From NCBI GenBank assembly GCA_002392625.1, contig DGHJ01000046.1:1-5349 (forward strand): a DNA stretch of 5,349 nt, in the 5' to 3' direction. Each line of letters starts with the position of its first letter. The first letter of the stretch is position 1. Positions 1-5,349 of the stretch are shown here, one piece after another. The position numbers and the translations under genes are program-made. The DNA comes from Oscillospiraceae bacterium UBA3851 (GTDB lineage Bacteria; Bacillota; Clostridia; Oscillospirales; Oscillospiraceae). The notes beneath the pieces are model-generated. The model had not been told where the DNA came from and did no database searches. It worked only from the letters and a program-made list of their open reading frames with translations.

Positions 1-919
1 GCTGCCCGTAGTAAAAGCCGGTGGAGTAGTGGCGGTGGCTGACGTGCTCCACCTCGTCCCGCCAGACCGGATCCACCGGCCGTCCGGCGGCCACGTCATC
101 GATCACATGGCGGTAGGCGCCGGTGACAATGGCGGCGTAGTAGGCGGATTTGGCCCGGCCCTCCAGCTTCAAACAGTCCACACCGGCGTCCATGAGATCG
201 TCGATGTGGTCGATCATGCACATATCGCGGGAATTCATGATATAGGTGCCCTTCCCGTCCTCAAAAACGGGGAAATACTCGCCGGGGCGCTTCTCCTCCA
301 TCAGGGCATACTGATAGCGGCAAGGCTGGGCACACGCGCCTCGGTTGCTGTCACGACCTGTCATATAGTTGGACAGCAGGCAGCGCCCGGAATAGGACAC
401 GCACATGGCGCCGTGGGCAAAGGTCTCGATCTCCAGCTCGCGGGACACACGGCGGCGGATCTCCCGGATCTCCTCCAGGCTGAGCTCGCGGGCCAGCACC
501 ACGCGGCTGGCGCCCAGATCGTACCACGCCTGGGCGCAGGCGTAGTTGGCGATGGACTGCTGGGTGGAGACGTGGCGCTGGCAGCGGGGCGCGTACTTCC
601 CCGCCAGGGTGAAGGCCCCCAGGTCCGCCAGGATCAGTGCATCCACACCGGCGTCGTTCAGCCGCTCCAGATGGGCAGGCAGCTGATCCACCTCGCCGCT
701 GCGGGGCATGGTGTTGACGGTGACATGGACCCGGACGCCGTGGTCGTGGGCGAAGCGGACGGCGCGGGGCAGCTCCTCATCGGTGAAATTCCCGGCAAAG
801 GAGCGCATGCCAAATGCGGTGCCCGCCAGGTACACCGCATCGGCGCCGTAAAGCACGGCCATGTTCAGTTTTTCCCAATCGCCCGCGGGGGCGAGCAGTT
901 CAGGTTTCTTTCGTTCCAT
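1..919 (-). CDS. Peptidase U32 family protein, probable tRNA uridine hydroxylation enzyme (TrhP/RlhA/UbiU-like), 3' end cut by window edge
   Basis: Reading leftward from the ATG at 919-917 gives 306 open codons, starting MERKKPELLAPAGDWEKL, and the frame leaves the window without a stop. Members of this type are usually about 400-420 residues, so roughly the last quarter is missing. The N-terminal LLAPAGD...GADAVY (residues 8-30) is the typical U32 barrel start. The family signature ETFAHGAMCVSYSGRCLLS lies at about residues 165-183. Cysteines C173, C180, C196, C200 and C234 include the likely [4Fe-4S] ligands, by analogy with the four-cysteine pattern known for UbiU. Despite the peptidase name, studied relatives (TrhP, RlhA, UbiU/V) take part in prephenate- or O2-independent hydroxylations; TrhP makes 5-hydroxyuridine at tRNA position 34. 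The ATG overlaps the mltG stop as TGATG, with a weak purine-rich AAGAAGAG upstream, so translation is probably coupled to mltG. The family call is secure; the tRNA role is inferred from family and the mltG neighbourhood. Confidence 0.93.
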   Translation of the reverse strand, partial: MERKKPELLAPAGDWEKLNMAVLYGADAVYLAGTAFGMRSFAGNFTDEELPRAVRFAHDHGVRVHVTVNTMPRSGEVDQLPAHLERLNDAGVDALILADLGAFTLAGKYAPRCQRHVSTQQSIANYACAQAWYDLGASRVVLARELSLEEIREIRRRVSRELEIETFAHGAMCVSYSGRCLLSNYMTGRDSNRGACAQPCRYQYALMEEKRPGEYFPVFEDGKGTYIMNSRDMCMIDHIDDLMDAGVDCLKLEGRAKSAYYAAIVTGAYRHVIDDVAAGRPVDPVWRDEVEHVSHRHYSTGFYYGQ

Positions 920-2079
920 CAGCTCTTCTTGTACTGATCGCTGTTGACGAAGTTGAAGTGATCGTTGATATTGGTAAAGAAGTGGCTGTGGCCGTCCACA
1001 CCGGCGGCGAAGTAGTAATAGTCCGTCTCGTTGGGATAGACGGCAGCCGTGATGCTGGCCAGGCCGGGGTTGCAGATGGCGCCGGCCGGGAACCCGGCGA
1101 AGGTATAGGTGTTGTAGGGGCTCTCGTAGTCGATGCTGAACTCGGAACGGTCCTTGCCGTCCAGCGCCAGGGCGTAGTCGACAGTACTGTCGATCTGCAG
1201 CATGCCGTAGGTCTCGCGGTCCGTGGTGCGCAGGCGGTTATAGAGCACCGAGGAGATGTTGGCCCGTTCCTCCACGAAGTCGTTGCTCTCCTTCTCAATG
1301 ATGGAGGCCAGGATCACGATCTGCTCCAGGGTGTAGCCGGAGTTCTCAATGTCGGCGCGCAGCTGGTCGCCCAGACGACGCTCGAAGTTGTTCATCATAG
1401 TCTCGTACACCTGCTCCGGGTCGCTGTCCTTGTAGAACTCATAGGTGTCCGGGAACAGATAGCCCTCCAGACGGTTCACCTGGCCCAGCTTCTCGCTGTC
1501 CAGATACGCGCGGCCCTCGAAGGGATAGTTGGCGGCGGCGTCCTCCAGCTTTGAACGGGTGGACACGCCGTTCTCCACCAGAATGTCAATGATCTCCTGG
1601 ACCGTCTTGCCCTCCGGGATCATGACCGTCACGCTCTCATACGTCTTGTAATGGTGCATGGCGTGGATCAGGGCACGGTAGTCCATGTCTGAGTTCATAT
1701 TCTCGTACTCGCCGGGCTGGATGAATGTGTCCGCGTGGAGGAATTTGCCCGTCAGGCAGAAAAACCACTTGTAGTTGATCAGCCCCGCGTCCTTCAGCTT
1801 CTGGGCCACGTCACCTACGGAGTCGTCTTCCTCCACCACGATGGTGGTGTTCACCGGCGCCTTGTTCAGCGAGCACAGGTCGTTGGCCAGCAGCCAGCCC
1901 ACACCGGCCAGCAGCGCCGAGACCAAAATCACGCACAGGAGATACAGCAGGAAGTTGAACTTCCTTTTCTTCCGCTTTTTCTGTGGCTTGGCGGCGTTCT
2001 GCTGCGCGGCACTCTGCTGGGCGCGGCGCACCTGATTGGCGTCCCAGCTCTGGGTGTCAGATCTTTTATCGTTTGCCAT
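919..2079 (-). CDS. mltG: Endolytic murein transglycosylase MltG (YceG-like)
   Basis: This complete 386-residue protein matches the MltG family, membrane-anchored lytic transglycosylases that cut nascent glycan strands inside the chain and so set strand length during wall synthesis. Residues 1-40 form a Gln/Ala-rich cytoplasmic tail ending in a Lys/Arg cluster (33-40). One membrane helix spans about 41-65, so the rest is outside the cell. A LysM-like segment covers about 75-155 (TTIVVEEDDSVGDVAQKL onward). The catalytic domain follows, with LEGYLFPDTY at 204-213, LASIIEKES at 257-265 holding the presumed catalytic Glu262 (equivalent to E218 of the E. coli enzyme), LQIDSTVDYAL at 294-304, and YNTYTFAGFPAGAICNPG at 322-339. 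The start is fixed by AAAGGAAG six bases upstream of the ATG. It is the first gene after its own promoter at 2189-2217, and its stop overlaps the next gene's start. The length is normal for Gram-positive members and no key residue is missing. Confidence 0.97.
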   Translation of the reverse strand: MANDKRSDTQSWDANQVRRAQQSAAQQNAAKPQKKRKKRKFNFLLYLLCVILVSALLAGVGWLLANDLCSLNKAPVNTTIVVEEDDSVGDVAQKLKDAGLINYKWFFCLTGKFLHADTFIQPGEYENMNSDMDYRALIHAMHHYKTYESVTVMIPEGKTVQEIIDILVENGVSTRSKLEDAAANYPFEGRAYLDSEKLGQVNRLEGYLFPDTYEFYKDSDPEQVYETMMNNFERRLGDQLRADIENSGYTLEQIVILASIIEKESNDFVEERANISSVLYNRLRTTDRETYGMLQIDSTVDYALALDGKDRSEFSIDYESPYNTYTFAGFPAGAICNPGLASITAAVYPNETDYYYFAAGVDGHSHFFTNINDHFNFVNSDQYKKS

Positions 2080-2085
2080 GGTCGT

Positions 2086-2093
2086 CTTCCTTT
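2086..2093 (-). promoter_or_regulatory. mltG ribosome binding site
   Basis: On the minus strand AAAGGAAG lies six bases before the mltG ATG (2079-2077). It supports the MANDKRSD start over internal methionines. Confidence 0.8.
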
Positions 2094-2098
2094 CTCCC

Positions 2099-2165
2099 GA
2101 ACCGGCAGGTTCAAAAGGGGCGGGAGGGTCGTCTCCCCGCGTTATGGATAAACGGGCCTTGCCCG
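2099..2165 (-). promoter_or_regulatory. Structured 5' leader of mltG with three short hairpins
   Basis: Between the predicted transcription start near 2182 and the mltG ribosome site the leader can form three consecutive hairpins. They are CGGGC/GCCCG with a 3-base loop (2153-2165), GCGGGGAG/CTCCCGC with one bulged G (2120-2140), and GAACC/GGTTC with a 4-base loop (2099-2112). The last ends about five bases before the AAAGGAAG site. The second is followed by CCCCTTTT, a weak terminator-like trait. I recognise no known riboswitch, T-box or protein-bound leader here, and at this GC content short hairpins are common, so a regulatory role is only possible. Confidence 0.3.
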
Positions 2166-2188
2166 CTGTATATCTTCCGTATTGATTT

Positions 2189-2217
2189 ATTCTATCACAT
2201 GTTTCTCTATTTGTCCA
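2189..2217 (-). promoter_or_regulatory. Probable sigma-A promoter of the mltG-U32 unit
   Basis: On the minus strand a -35 box TGGACA (2217-2212) and a -10 box TAGAAT (2194-2189) each match the consensus at five of six positions. The spacer is exactly 17 bases. The -10 is preceded by TG plus one base (TGATAGAAT), an extended -10. This stretch is clearly more AT-rich than its surroundings. It lies between the ysxC terminator and mltG, where a promoter is needed. Transcription would start near 2182, giving a leader of about 100 bases. Confidence 0.75.
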
Positions 2218-2256
2218 TGCAGAAATCCGGAGCGTGACTTTCCATGGGCAAAAAGC

Positions 2257-2291
2257 AGAAAAATGCCCTGCACGCGCATGGGCATTTTTCT
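2257..2291 (-). terminator. Intrinsic terminator after ysxC, possibly bidirectional
   Basis: The arms AGAAAAATGCCC (2257-2268) and GGGCATTTTTCT (2280-2291) are perfect 12-base complements around an 11-base loop that can itself pair by three more bases (TGC/GCA). Read on the minus strand, the stem ends in a T-rich run (TTTTTCTGCTTTTT). The first arm begins with the last base of the ysxC stop codon, so termination follows directly. Because the A and T runs are symmetrical, it could also stop rightward transcription. Confidence 0.88.
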
Positions 2292-2884
2292 CACGATTCG
2301 CAGCAGCGGCTGACAGCGGCCAGAAGCTCCGCCTTCCCCGTCCCCTTCTCCGCCGAGAACGGGATCAGCGCCGTGTCAACCTCCAGCGCCAGCGTTTCAC
2401 GGATCCGGGCCAGATTCGGCTCGATCTCGCTCTTTTTCAGCTTGTCCAGCTTGTTGGCGGCAACGATCAGCGGACAGCCGGTGTTCCTGAACCAGTCGCA
2501 CATGGTCACGTCGTCCGCCGTGGGCTTGTGGCGGGCGTCCACGATCAGCACCCCCAGTGTGATGAGGCCCTCCTCAGCGAAATAGCTCTCCATCAGCTTA
2601 CCCCATCGGTCACGCTCCGCCTGGGAGACCTTGGCGTAGCCGTAGCCGGGCAGGTCGGTGAAGTAGATTTTTCCATCAATAAGGAAGTAGTTGATCTGGC
2701 TGGTCTTGCCGGGCGTGGCGCCCACGCGGGCGAAGTTCTTTCTGCCAAGAAGCCGGTTAATAACGGAGGATTTACCCACGTTGGAGCGGCCGGCGAACGT
2801 GATCTGGGGCCGTCCGTCCCGGATAAAGCCGTCCTTCCCCACGGCGGAGCGGATAAACTCCGCGCGGTTAAAGTTGATCGCCAT
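2291..2884 (-). CDS. ysxC: Ribosome biogenesis GTP-binding protein YsxC/YihA (EngB)
   Basis: This complete 197-residue small GTPase has the usual length of the EngB family, which acts in the cytoplasm in late assembly of the 50S ribosomal subunit and is essential in Bacillus subtilis and E. coli. All GTPase motifs are present: G1 GRSNVGKS (32-39), the switch region GATPGKT (55-61), G3 DLPG (77-80) followed by the family hallmark YGYAKV, G4 NKLD (144-147) and G5 SAEKG (177-181). The start MAINFNRAEF is chosen because a full AGGAGG lies six bases upstream. The frame stays open further upstream into lon, but that longer product has no family match and no such ribosome site. The gene overlaps the lon end by 17 bases (2868-2884) in another frame, so the two are co-transcribed and probably translationally coupled. 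The lon-ysxC order is common in Firmicutes. A terminator begins at its stop codon. Confidence 0.97.
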   Translation of the reverse strand: MAINFNRAEFIRSAVGKDGFIRDGRPQITFAGRSNVGKSSVINRLLGRKNFARVGATPGKTSQINYFLIDGKIYFTDLPGYGYAKVSQAERDRWGKLMESYFAEEGLITLGVLIVDARHKPTADDVTMCDWFRNTGCPLIVAANKLDKLKKSEIEPNLARIRETLALEVDTALIPFSAEKGTGKAELLAAVSRCCES

Positions 2885-5267
2885 AGGGCACCTCCTGACG
2901 GCGCTCCGCCGCGGCGGAGAGGGTCGCCAGATGATCCACGGCGGTCTGGCAGTCCTCGCTGACCAGGGCGGCGGCAAAGACAGCGTCCACCGTATCCACC
3001 GTAACAAAACGCAGGGCCTTGCGGACGGTCTGGTCGATCTCCTCCAGGTCCTTCTCGTTCTCACGGGGAATAATCACCGTGGTGATGCCGTTGCGCAGGG
3101 CGGCCATGGTCTTTTCCTTCAGACCGCCGATGGGCAGCACCCTGCCCCGCAGCGTCACCTCGCCGGTCATGGCCACGGAGCCGCGGACCTTTCGCCCGGT
3201 GAGGGCGGACAGCACAGCCGTGGTAATGGCGATACCGGCGGACGGCCCGTCCTTGGGCACAGCGCCCTCCGGGAAGTGGATGTGGATGTCCTTGGTCTGG
3301 TAGAAGTTGGATTCGATGCCCAGCTCCTCCGTGCGGCTGCGCAGGCAGCTGATGGCTGCCTTGGCGGACTCCTGCATGACGAGACCCAGGTTGCCGGTCA
3401 GCTCCAGCTTGCCCGTGCCGGGCACCGCGTTGACCTCCACCTCCAGGATCTCGCCGCCTACCTCGGTCCAGGCCAGACCGTTGACCACGCCGATCTCATC
3501 TTTTCCGGTGCGGGCATTCTCCTGATAGCGGGGCACTCCCAGGTATTCTTTCAGGTCCCTGTCTGTAATGGTATTCTTCTTTACATCCGTTGATACCAGG
3601 CGCATTGCCGTCTTGCGGCACAGCTTGCCCAGCTCCCGCTCCAGCACCCGGACGCCTGACTCGCGGGTATAGTCGGCGATAATGGCCCGGATGGCCCCGT
3701 CGGTGATCTGGAGCTGGCTTTTCTTCAACCCGTGCTCCTTCATCTGCTTGGGCAGAAGATGGCGCTTAGCGATCTCCAGCTTTTCCTCGTCGGTATAGCT
3801 GCTCAGTTCGATGACCTCCATGCGGTCCAGCAGAGGCCGGGGAATGGTGGAGAGGGTGTTTGCCGTGGTAATGAACATCACCTGGCGCAGATCCACCGGC
3901 AGCTCCAGGAAGTGATCCCGGAAGCTGTGGTTCTGCTCGCTGTCCAGCACCTCCAGCAGGGCCGCGGCGGGATCGCCCCGCATGTCGCTGCCCAGCTTGT
4001 CGATCTCGTCCAGCACCAACAGGGGGTTCATGCTGCCGGCGCGTGTCAGCGCCTCGATGATCCGGCCCGGCATGGCCCCAATATAGGTCTTGCGGTGACC
4101 GCGGATATCCGCCTCATCCCGCACGCCGCCCAGGCTCAGCCGGGCCAGCTTGCGGTTCATGGCCTTGGCCACGGAGATGGCGATGGAGGTCTTGCCCACG
4201 CCCGGAGGTCCCACCAGGCAGAGGATCTTGCCCTTGGCGTCGGGGTTGATCTGCCGGACGGCAATAAACTCCAGCACCTGTTCCTTGACCTTATCCAGGC
4301 CGTAATGATCCCTGTCCAGCACCTTGCGGGCACGCTCCACGTCGGTGCGGTCCTTCGTCAATTTGCCCCAGGGCAGGTCCAGACACACGTCCAGATAGTT
4401 GCGGATCACCGAGGCCTCGGCGCTGCCATAGGGCTGCTTGGCCAGACGGTCCAGCTCCTTGCGGAGCTTTTTATCGGCCTCGGCGCTGAGCTTGGTCCTG
4501 TCGATCCGCTGGGCATATTCGGTGATCTCCTCATCCTCGTCCTCGCCCAGCTCCTGGCGCAGGACCTTCACCTGCTCCCGGAGAATGGATTCCTTCTGCA
4601 TGTTGGCCACCCGCTCACGGACGCGCTGCTCCAGCCGCAGCTCCATGGAGATCACGTTGACCTCGCGGGCCAGGATCTCGTTGACCAGGGCCAGACGGCG
4701 AACGGGGTGCAGCTCCTCCAGCACCCTTTGCCGGTCCGTATGGCGCAGCGTCACGTTCTGAGCGATGTAATCGGCCAGATAGCCGGAGTCTCTGGCGTCG
4801 AGAATGGTGGAGGACAGCTCCTCACTGAGATTGGGGACCAGCTCACGGTACGTGGCAAAAATGGAATAGGTCTGCCGCAGCAGCGCTTCCACTCTGTCGT
4901 TCTGGCGACCGGGGAAATCCTCCTCCAGCAGCTCCACGTTGGCCTGCAGGAAGGGCTTGCTTTGCCACAGGCGGTGGATCCTGGCGCGCTGCTCGCCCTC
5001 CACCACCACGCGCACGGAGCTGTCGGACGTTTTGATGATGTGGAGGATATGGCAGACGGTGCCAACAGAAAACAGATCCTCTTCTGTCGGCTGCATGACG
5101 CCGATCTCTTTCTGAGTGACGAGGAATACGCGGCGGTCCACGTCCATGGCATGATCCAGGGCATAGATGGAGATCTCACGCTCCACGTCGAAGCTGGCGG
5201 TCAGTTGGGGGAAAACGGTCAGGCCCCGCAGCGCCACGACCGGAAAATTCATCGTTATCGATTCCAT
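2868..5267 (-). CDS. lon: ATP-dependent protease Lon (LonA type)
   Basis: This complete 799-residue protein is a LonA-type protease, a cytoplasmic homohexamer that unfolds and degrades damaged and selected regulatory proteins using ATP. The N-terminal substrate-binding domain covers about 5-200, starting FPVVALRGLTVFP. A helical linker follows, with an acidic GEDEDEE at 241-247. The AAA+ module has Walker A GPPGVGKT (353-360), Walker B LLVLDEIDK (416-424), sensor 1 Asn470 (TTAN), a probable arginine finger at Arg482 and sensor 2 near Arg540 (ESGVRVLER). The protease domain (about 590-775) holds the catalytic dyad Ser676 in PKDGPSAG and Lys717 in PIGGLKEK. The start MESITMNF is supported by AAAGGAG six bases upstream; Met6 is an alternative without such spacing. 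A tail of about 25-30 residues extends past the usual protease-domain end and contains the ysxC ribosome site. I see no CIRCE or CtsR heat-shock operator in the short upstream stretch. Confidence 0.98.
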   Translation of the reverse strand: MESITMNFPVVALRGLTVFPQLTASFDVEREISIYALDHAMDVDRRVFLVTQKEIGVMQPTEEDLFSVGTVCHILHIIKTSDSSVRVVVEGEQRARIHRLWQSKPFLQANVELLEEDFPGRQNDRVEALLRQTYSIFATYRELVPNLSEELSSTILDARDSGYLADYIAQNVTLRHTDRQRVLEELHPVRRLALVNEILAREVNVISMELRLEQRVRERVANMQKESILREQVKVLRQELGEDEDEEITEYAQRIDRTKLSAEADKKLRKELDRLAKQPYGSAEASVIRNYLDVCLDLPWGKLTKDRTDVERARKVLDRDHYGLDKVKEQVLEFIAVRQINPDAKGKILCLVGPPGVGKTSIAISVAKAMNRKLARLSLGGVRDEADIRGHRKTYIGAMPGRIIEALTRAGSMNPLLVLDEIDKLGSDMRGDPAAALLEVLDSEQNHSFRDHFLELPVDLRQVMFITTANTLSTIPRPLLDRMEVIELSSYTDEEKLEIAKRHLLPKQMKEHGLKKSQLQITDGAIRAIIADYTRESGVRVLERELGKLCRKTAMRLVSTDVKKNTITDRDLKEYLGVPRYQENARTGKDEIGVVNGLAWTEVGGEILEVEVNAVPGTGKLELTGNLGLVMQESAKAAISCLRSRTEELGIESNFYQTKDIHIHFPEGAVPKDGPSAGIAITTAVLSALTGRKVRGSVAMTGEVTLRGRVLPIGGLKEKTMAALRNGITTVIIPRENEKDLEEIDQTVRKALRFVTVDTVDAVFAAALVSEDCQTAVDHLATLSAAAERRQEVPYGDQL
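2889..2896 (-). promoter_or_regulatory. ysxC ribosome binding site inside the lon 3' end
   Basis: AGGAGGTG on the minus strand is close to a perfect anti-16S match, with the AGGAGG core six bases before the ysxC ATG. It lies inside the codons for the Lon tail (Gln-Glu-Val), and decides the ysxC start against the longer open frame. Confidence 0.9.
2904..2919. repeat. 16-bp perfect palindrome in the lon 3' end, next to the ysxC ribosome site
   Basis: CTCCGCCGCGGCGGAG reads the same on both strands. In the transcript it could fold as a 6-bp GC-rich stem with a CGCG loop, ending seven bases before the ysxC AGGAGG. It lies in Lon codons for Ser-Ala-Ala-Ala-Glu in the weakly constrained tail. It may be chance in GC-rich coding DNA, or may affect ysxC translation. 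Confidence 0.5.
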
Positions 5268-5273
5268 GGGGTT

Positions 5274-5280
5274 CTCCTTT
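5274..5280 (-). promoter_or_regulatory. lon ribosome binding site
   Basis: AAAGGAG on the minus strand lies six bases before the ATG at 5267-5265. It supports the first methionine as the lon start. Confidence 0.88.
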
Positions 5281-5291
5281 CCAGAGGGGTG

Positions 5292-5329
5292 AAAAAAGAG
5301 GAAGCGGCGTCAACAGGCGCCGCTTCCTC
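5292..5329 (-). terminator. Intrinsic terminator or attenuator hairpin just upstream of lon
   Basis: On the minus strand GAGGAAGCGGCG (5329-5318) and CGCCGCTTCCTC (5309-5298) are perfect 12-base complements around an 8-base loop, followed at once by six Ts (5297-5292). This is a textbook leftward intrinsic terminator. It would end a gene lying beyond the right edge, which in Clostridia is often clpX, though nothing of that gene is identifiable here. The T run stops only 24 bases before the lon ATG, so the hairpin may instead lie inside a lon leader and act as an attenuator. The opposite direction lacks a T run. Confidence 0.87.
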
Positions 5330-5349
5330 AGCTTGTCAAAAAAGCGGCA

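Noticed and set aside
29..937. Plus-strand open frame of about 300 codons opposite the U32 gene
   Set aside because: It is antisense to a clear U32 gene, has no recognisable domain, and is rich in the Val/Ala/Gly/His mix expected from the reverse complement of GC-rich codons.
814..1554. Plus-strand open frame of about 246 codons opposite mltG
   Set aside because: It mirrors mltG codons, has no family resemblance and no credible ribosome site; it is a shadow frame.
2243..2284. 8-base direct repeat CATGGGCA (2243-2250 and 2277-2284) giving an alternative pairing at the ysxC terminator
   Set aside because: In the transcript the alternative partner comes after the termination point, and the pairing is five bases against a perfect 12-base stem, so switching is unlikely.
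2885..3064. Longer ysxC reading (257 residues) starting inside lon
   Set aside because: The extra 60 residues are Arg/Trp/Pro-rich out-of-frame lon sequence, while the ATG at 2884 has a strong AGGAGG and gives the normal family length.
2234..3593. Plus-strand open frames opposite ysxC and the 3' part of lon
   Set aside because: They are low-complexity antisense translations of well-supported genes, without known domains.
5334..5339. TTGACA on the minus strand as the -35 box of a lon promoter
   Set aside because: At 16-18 bases downstream the sequence is GC-rich hairpin arm with nothing like TATAAT, so the match alone does not support a promoter.

Overview
The window is GC-rich and carries four protein genes, all on the minus strand, packed as ordinary bacterial housekeeping genes. 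The protein sequences, the strong AGGAGG-type ribosome sites and the pairings lon-ysxC and mltG-U32 point to a Gram-positive of the class Clostridia. A GC-rich gut lineage of the Oscillospiraceae/Ruminococcaceae type is my best guess; it is inference from sequence flavour, not a search result.

Layout in the direction of transcription (right to left). At 5292-5349 there is a strong intrinsic-terminator hairpin pointing leftward, just before lon. lon (2868-5267) encodes a complete 799-residue ATP-dependent Lon protease. The GTPase gene ysxC/yihA/engB (2291-2884) overlaps the lon 3' end by 17 bases and has a strong ribosome site inside lon, so the two form one transcription unit. A 12-bp perfect terminator hairpin (2257-2291) starts at the ysxC stop codon and closes that unit.

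The 177-base gap at 2080-2256 holds a good sigma-A type promoter (TGGACA, 17 bp, TAGAAT with extended -10 TG) and a leader of about 100 bases with short hairpins. It drives a second unit: mltG (919-2079, endolytic murein transglycosylase), then a U32-family protein gene (1-919) whose ATG overlaps the mltG stop by one base (TGATG). The U32 gene runs off the left edge after 306 codons.

Functionally the units cover protein quality control (Lon), ribosome large-subunit assembly (YsxC), glycan-strand cleavage during wall synthesis (MltG) and, probably, tRNA wobble-uridine hydroxylation (U32/TrhP type). The mltG-U32 adjacency resembles the yrrL...yrrN-yrrO region of Bacillus subtilis. I see no RNA genes, mobile elements, CRISPR arrays or sign of a new multi-gene system. 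The least ordinary point is the terminator-like hairpin in front of lon, which leaves only about 24 bases before the lon start and has a competing complementary arm upstream.
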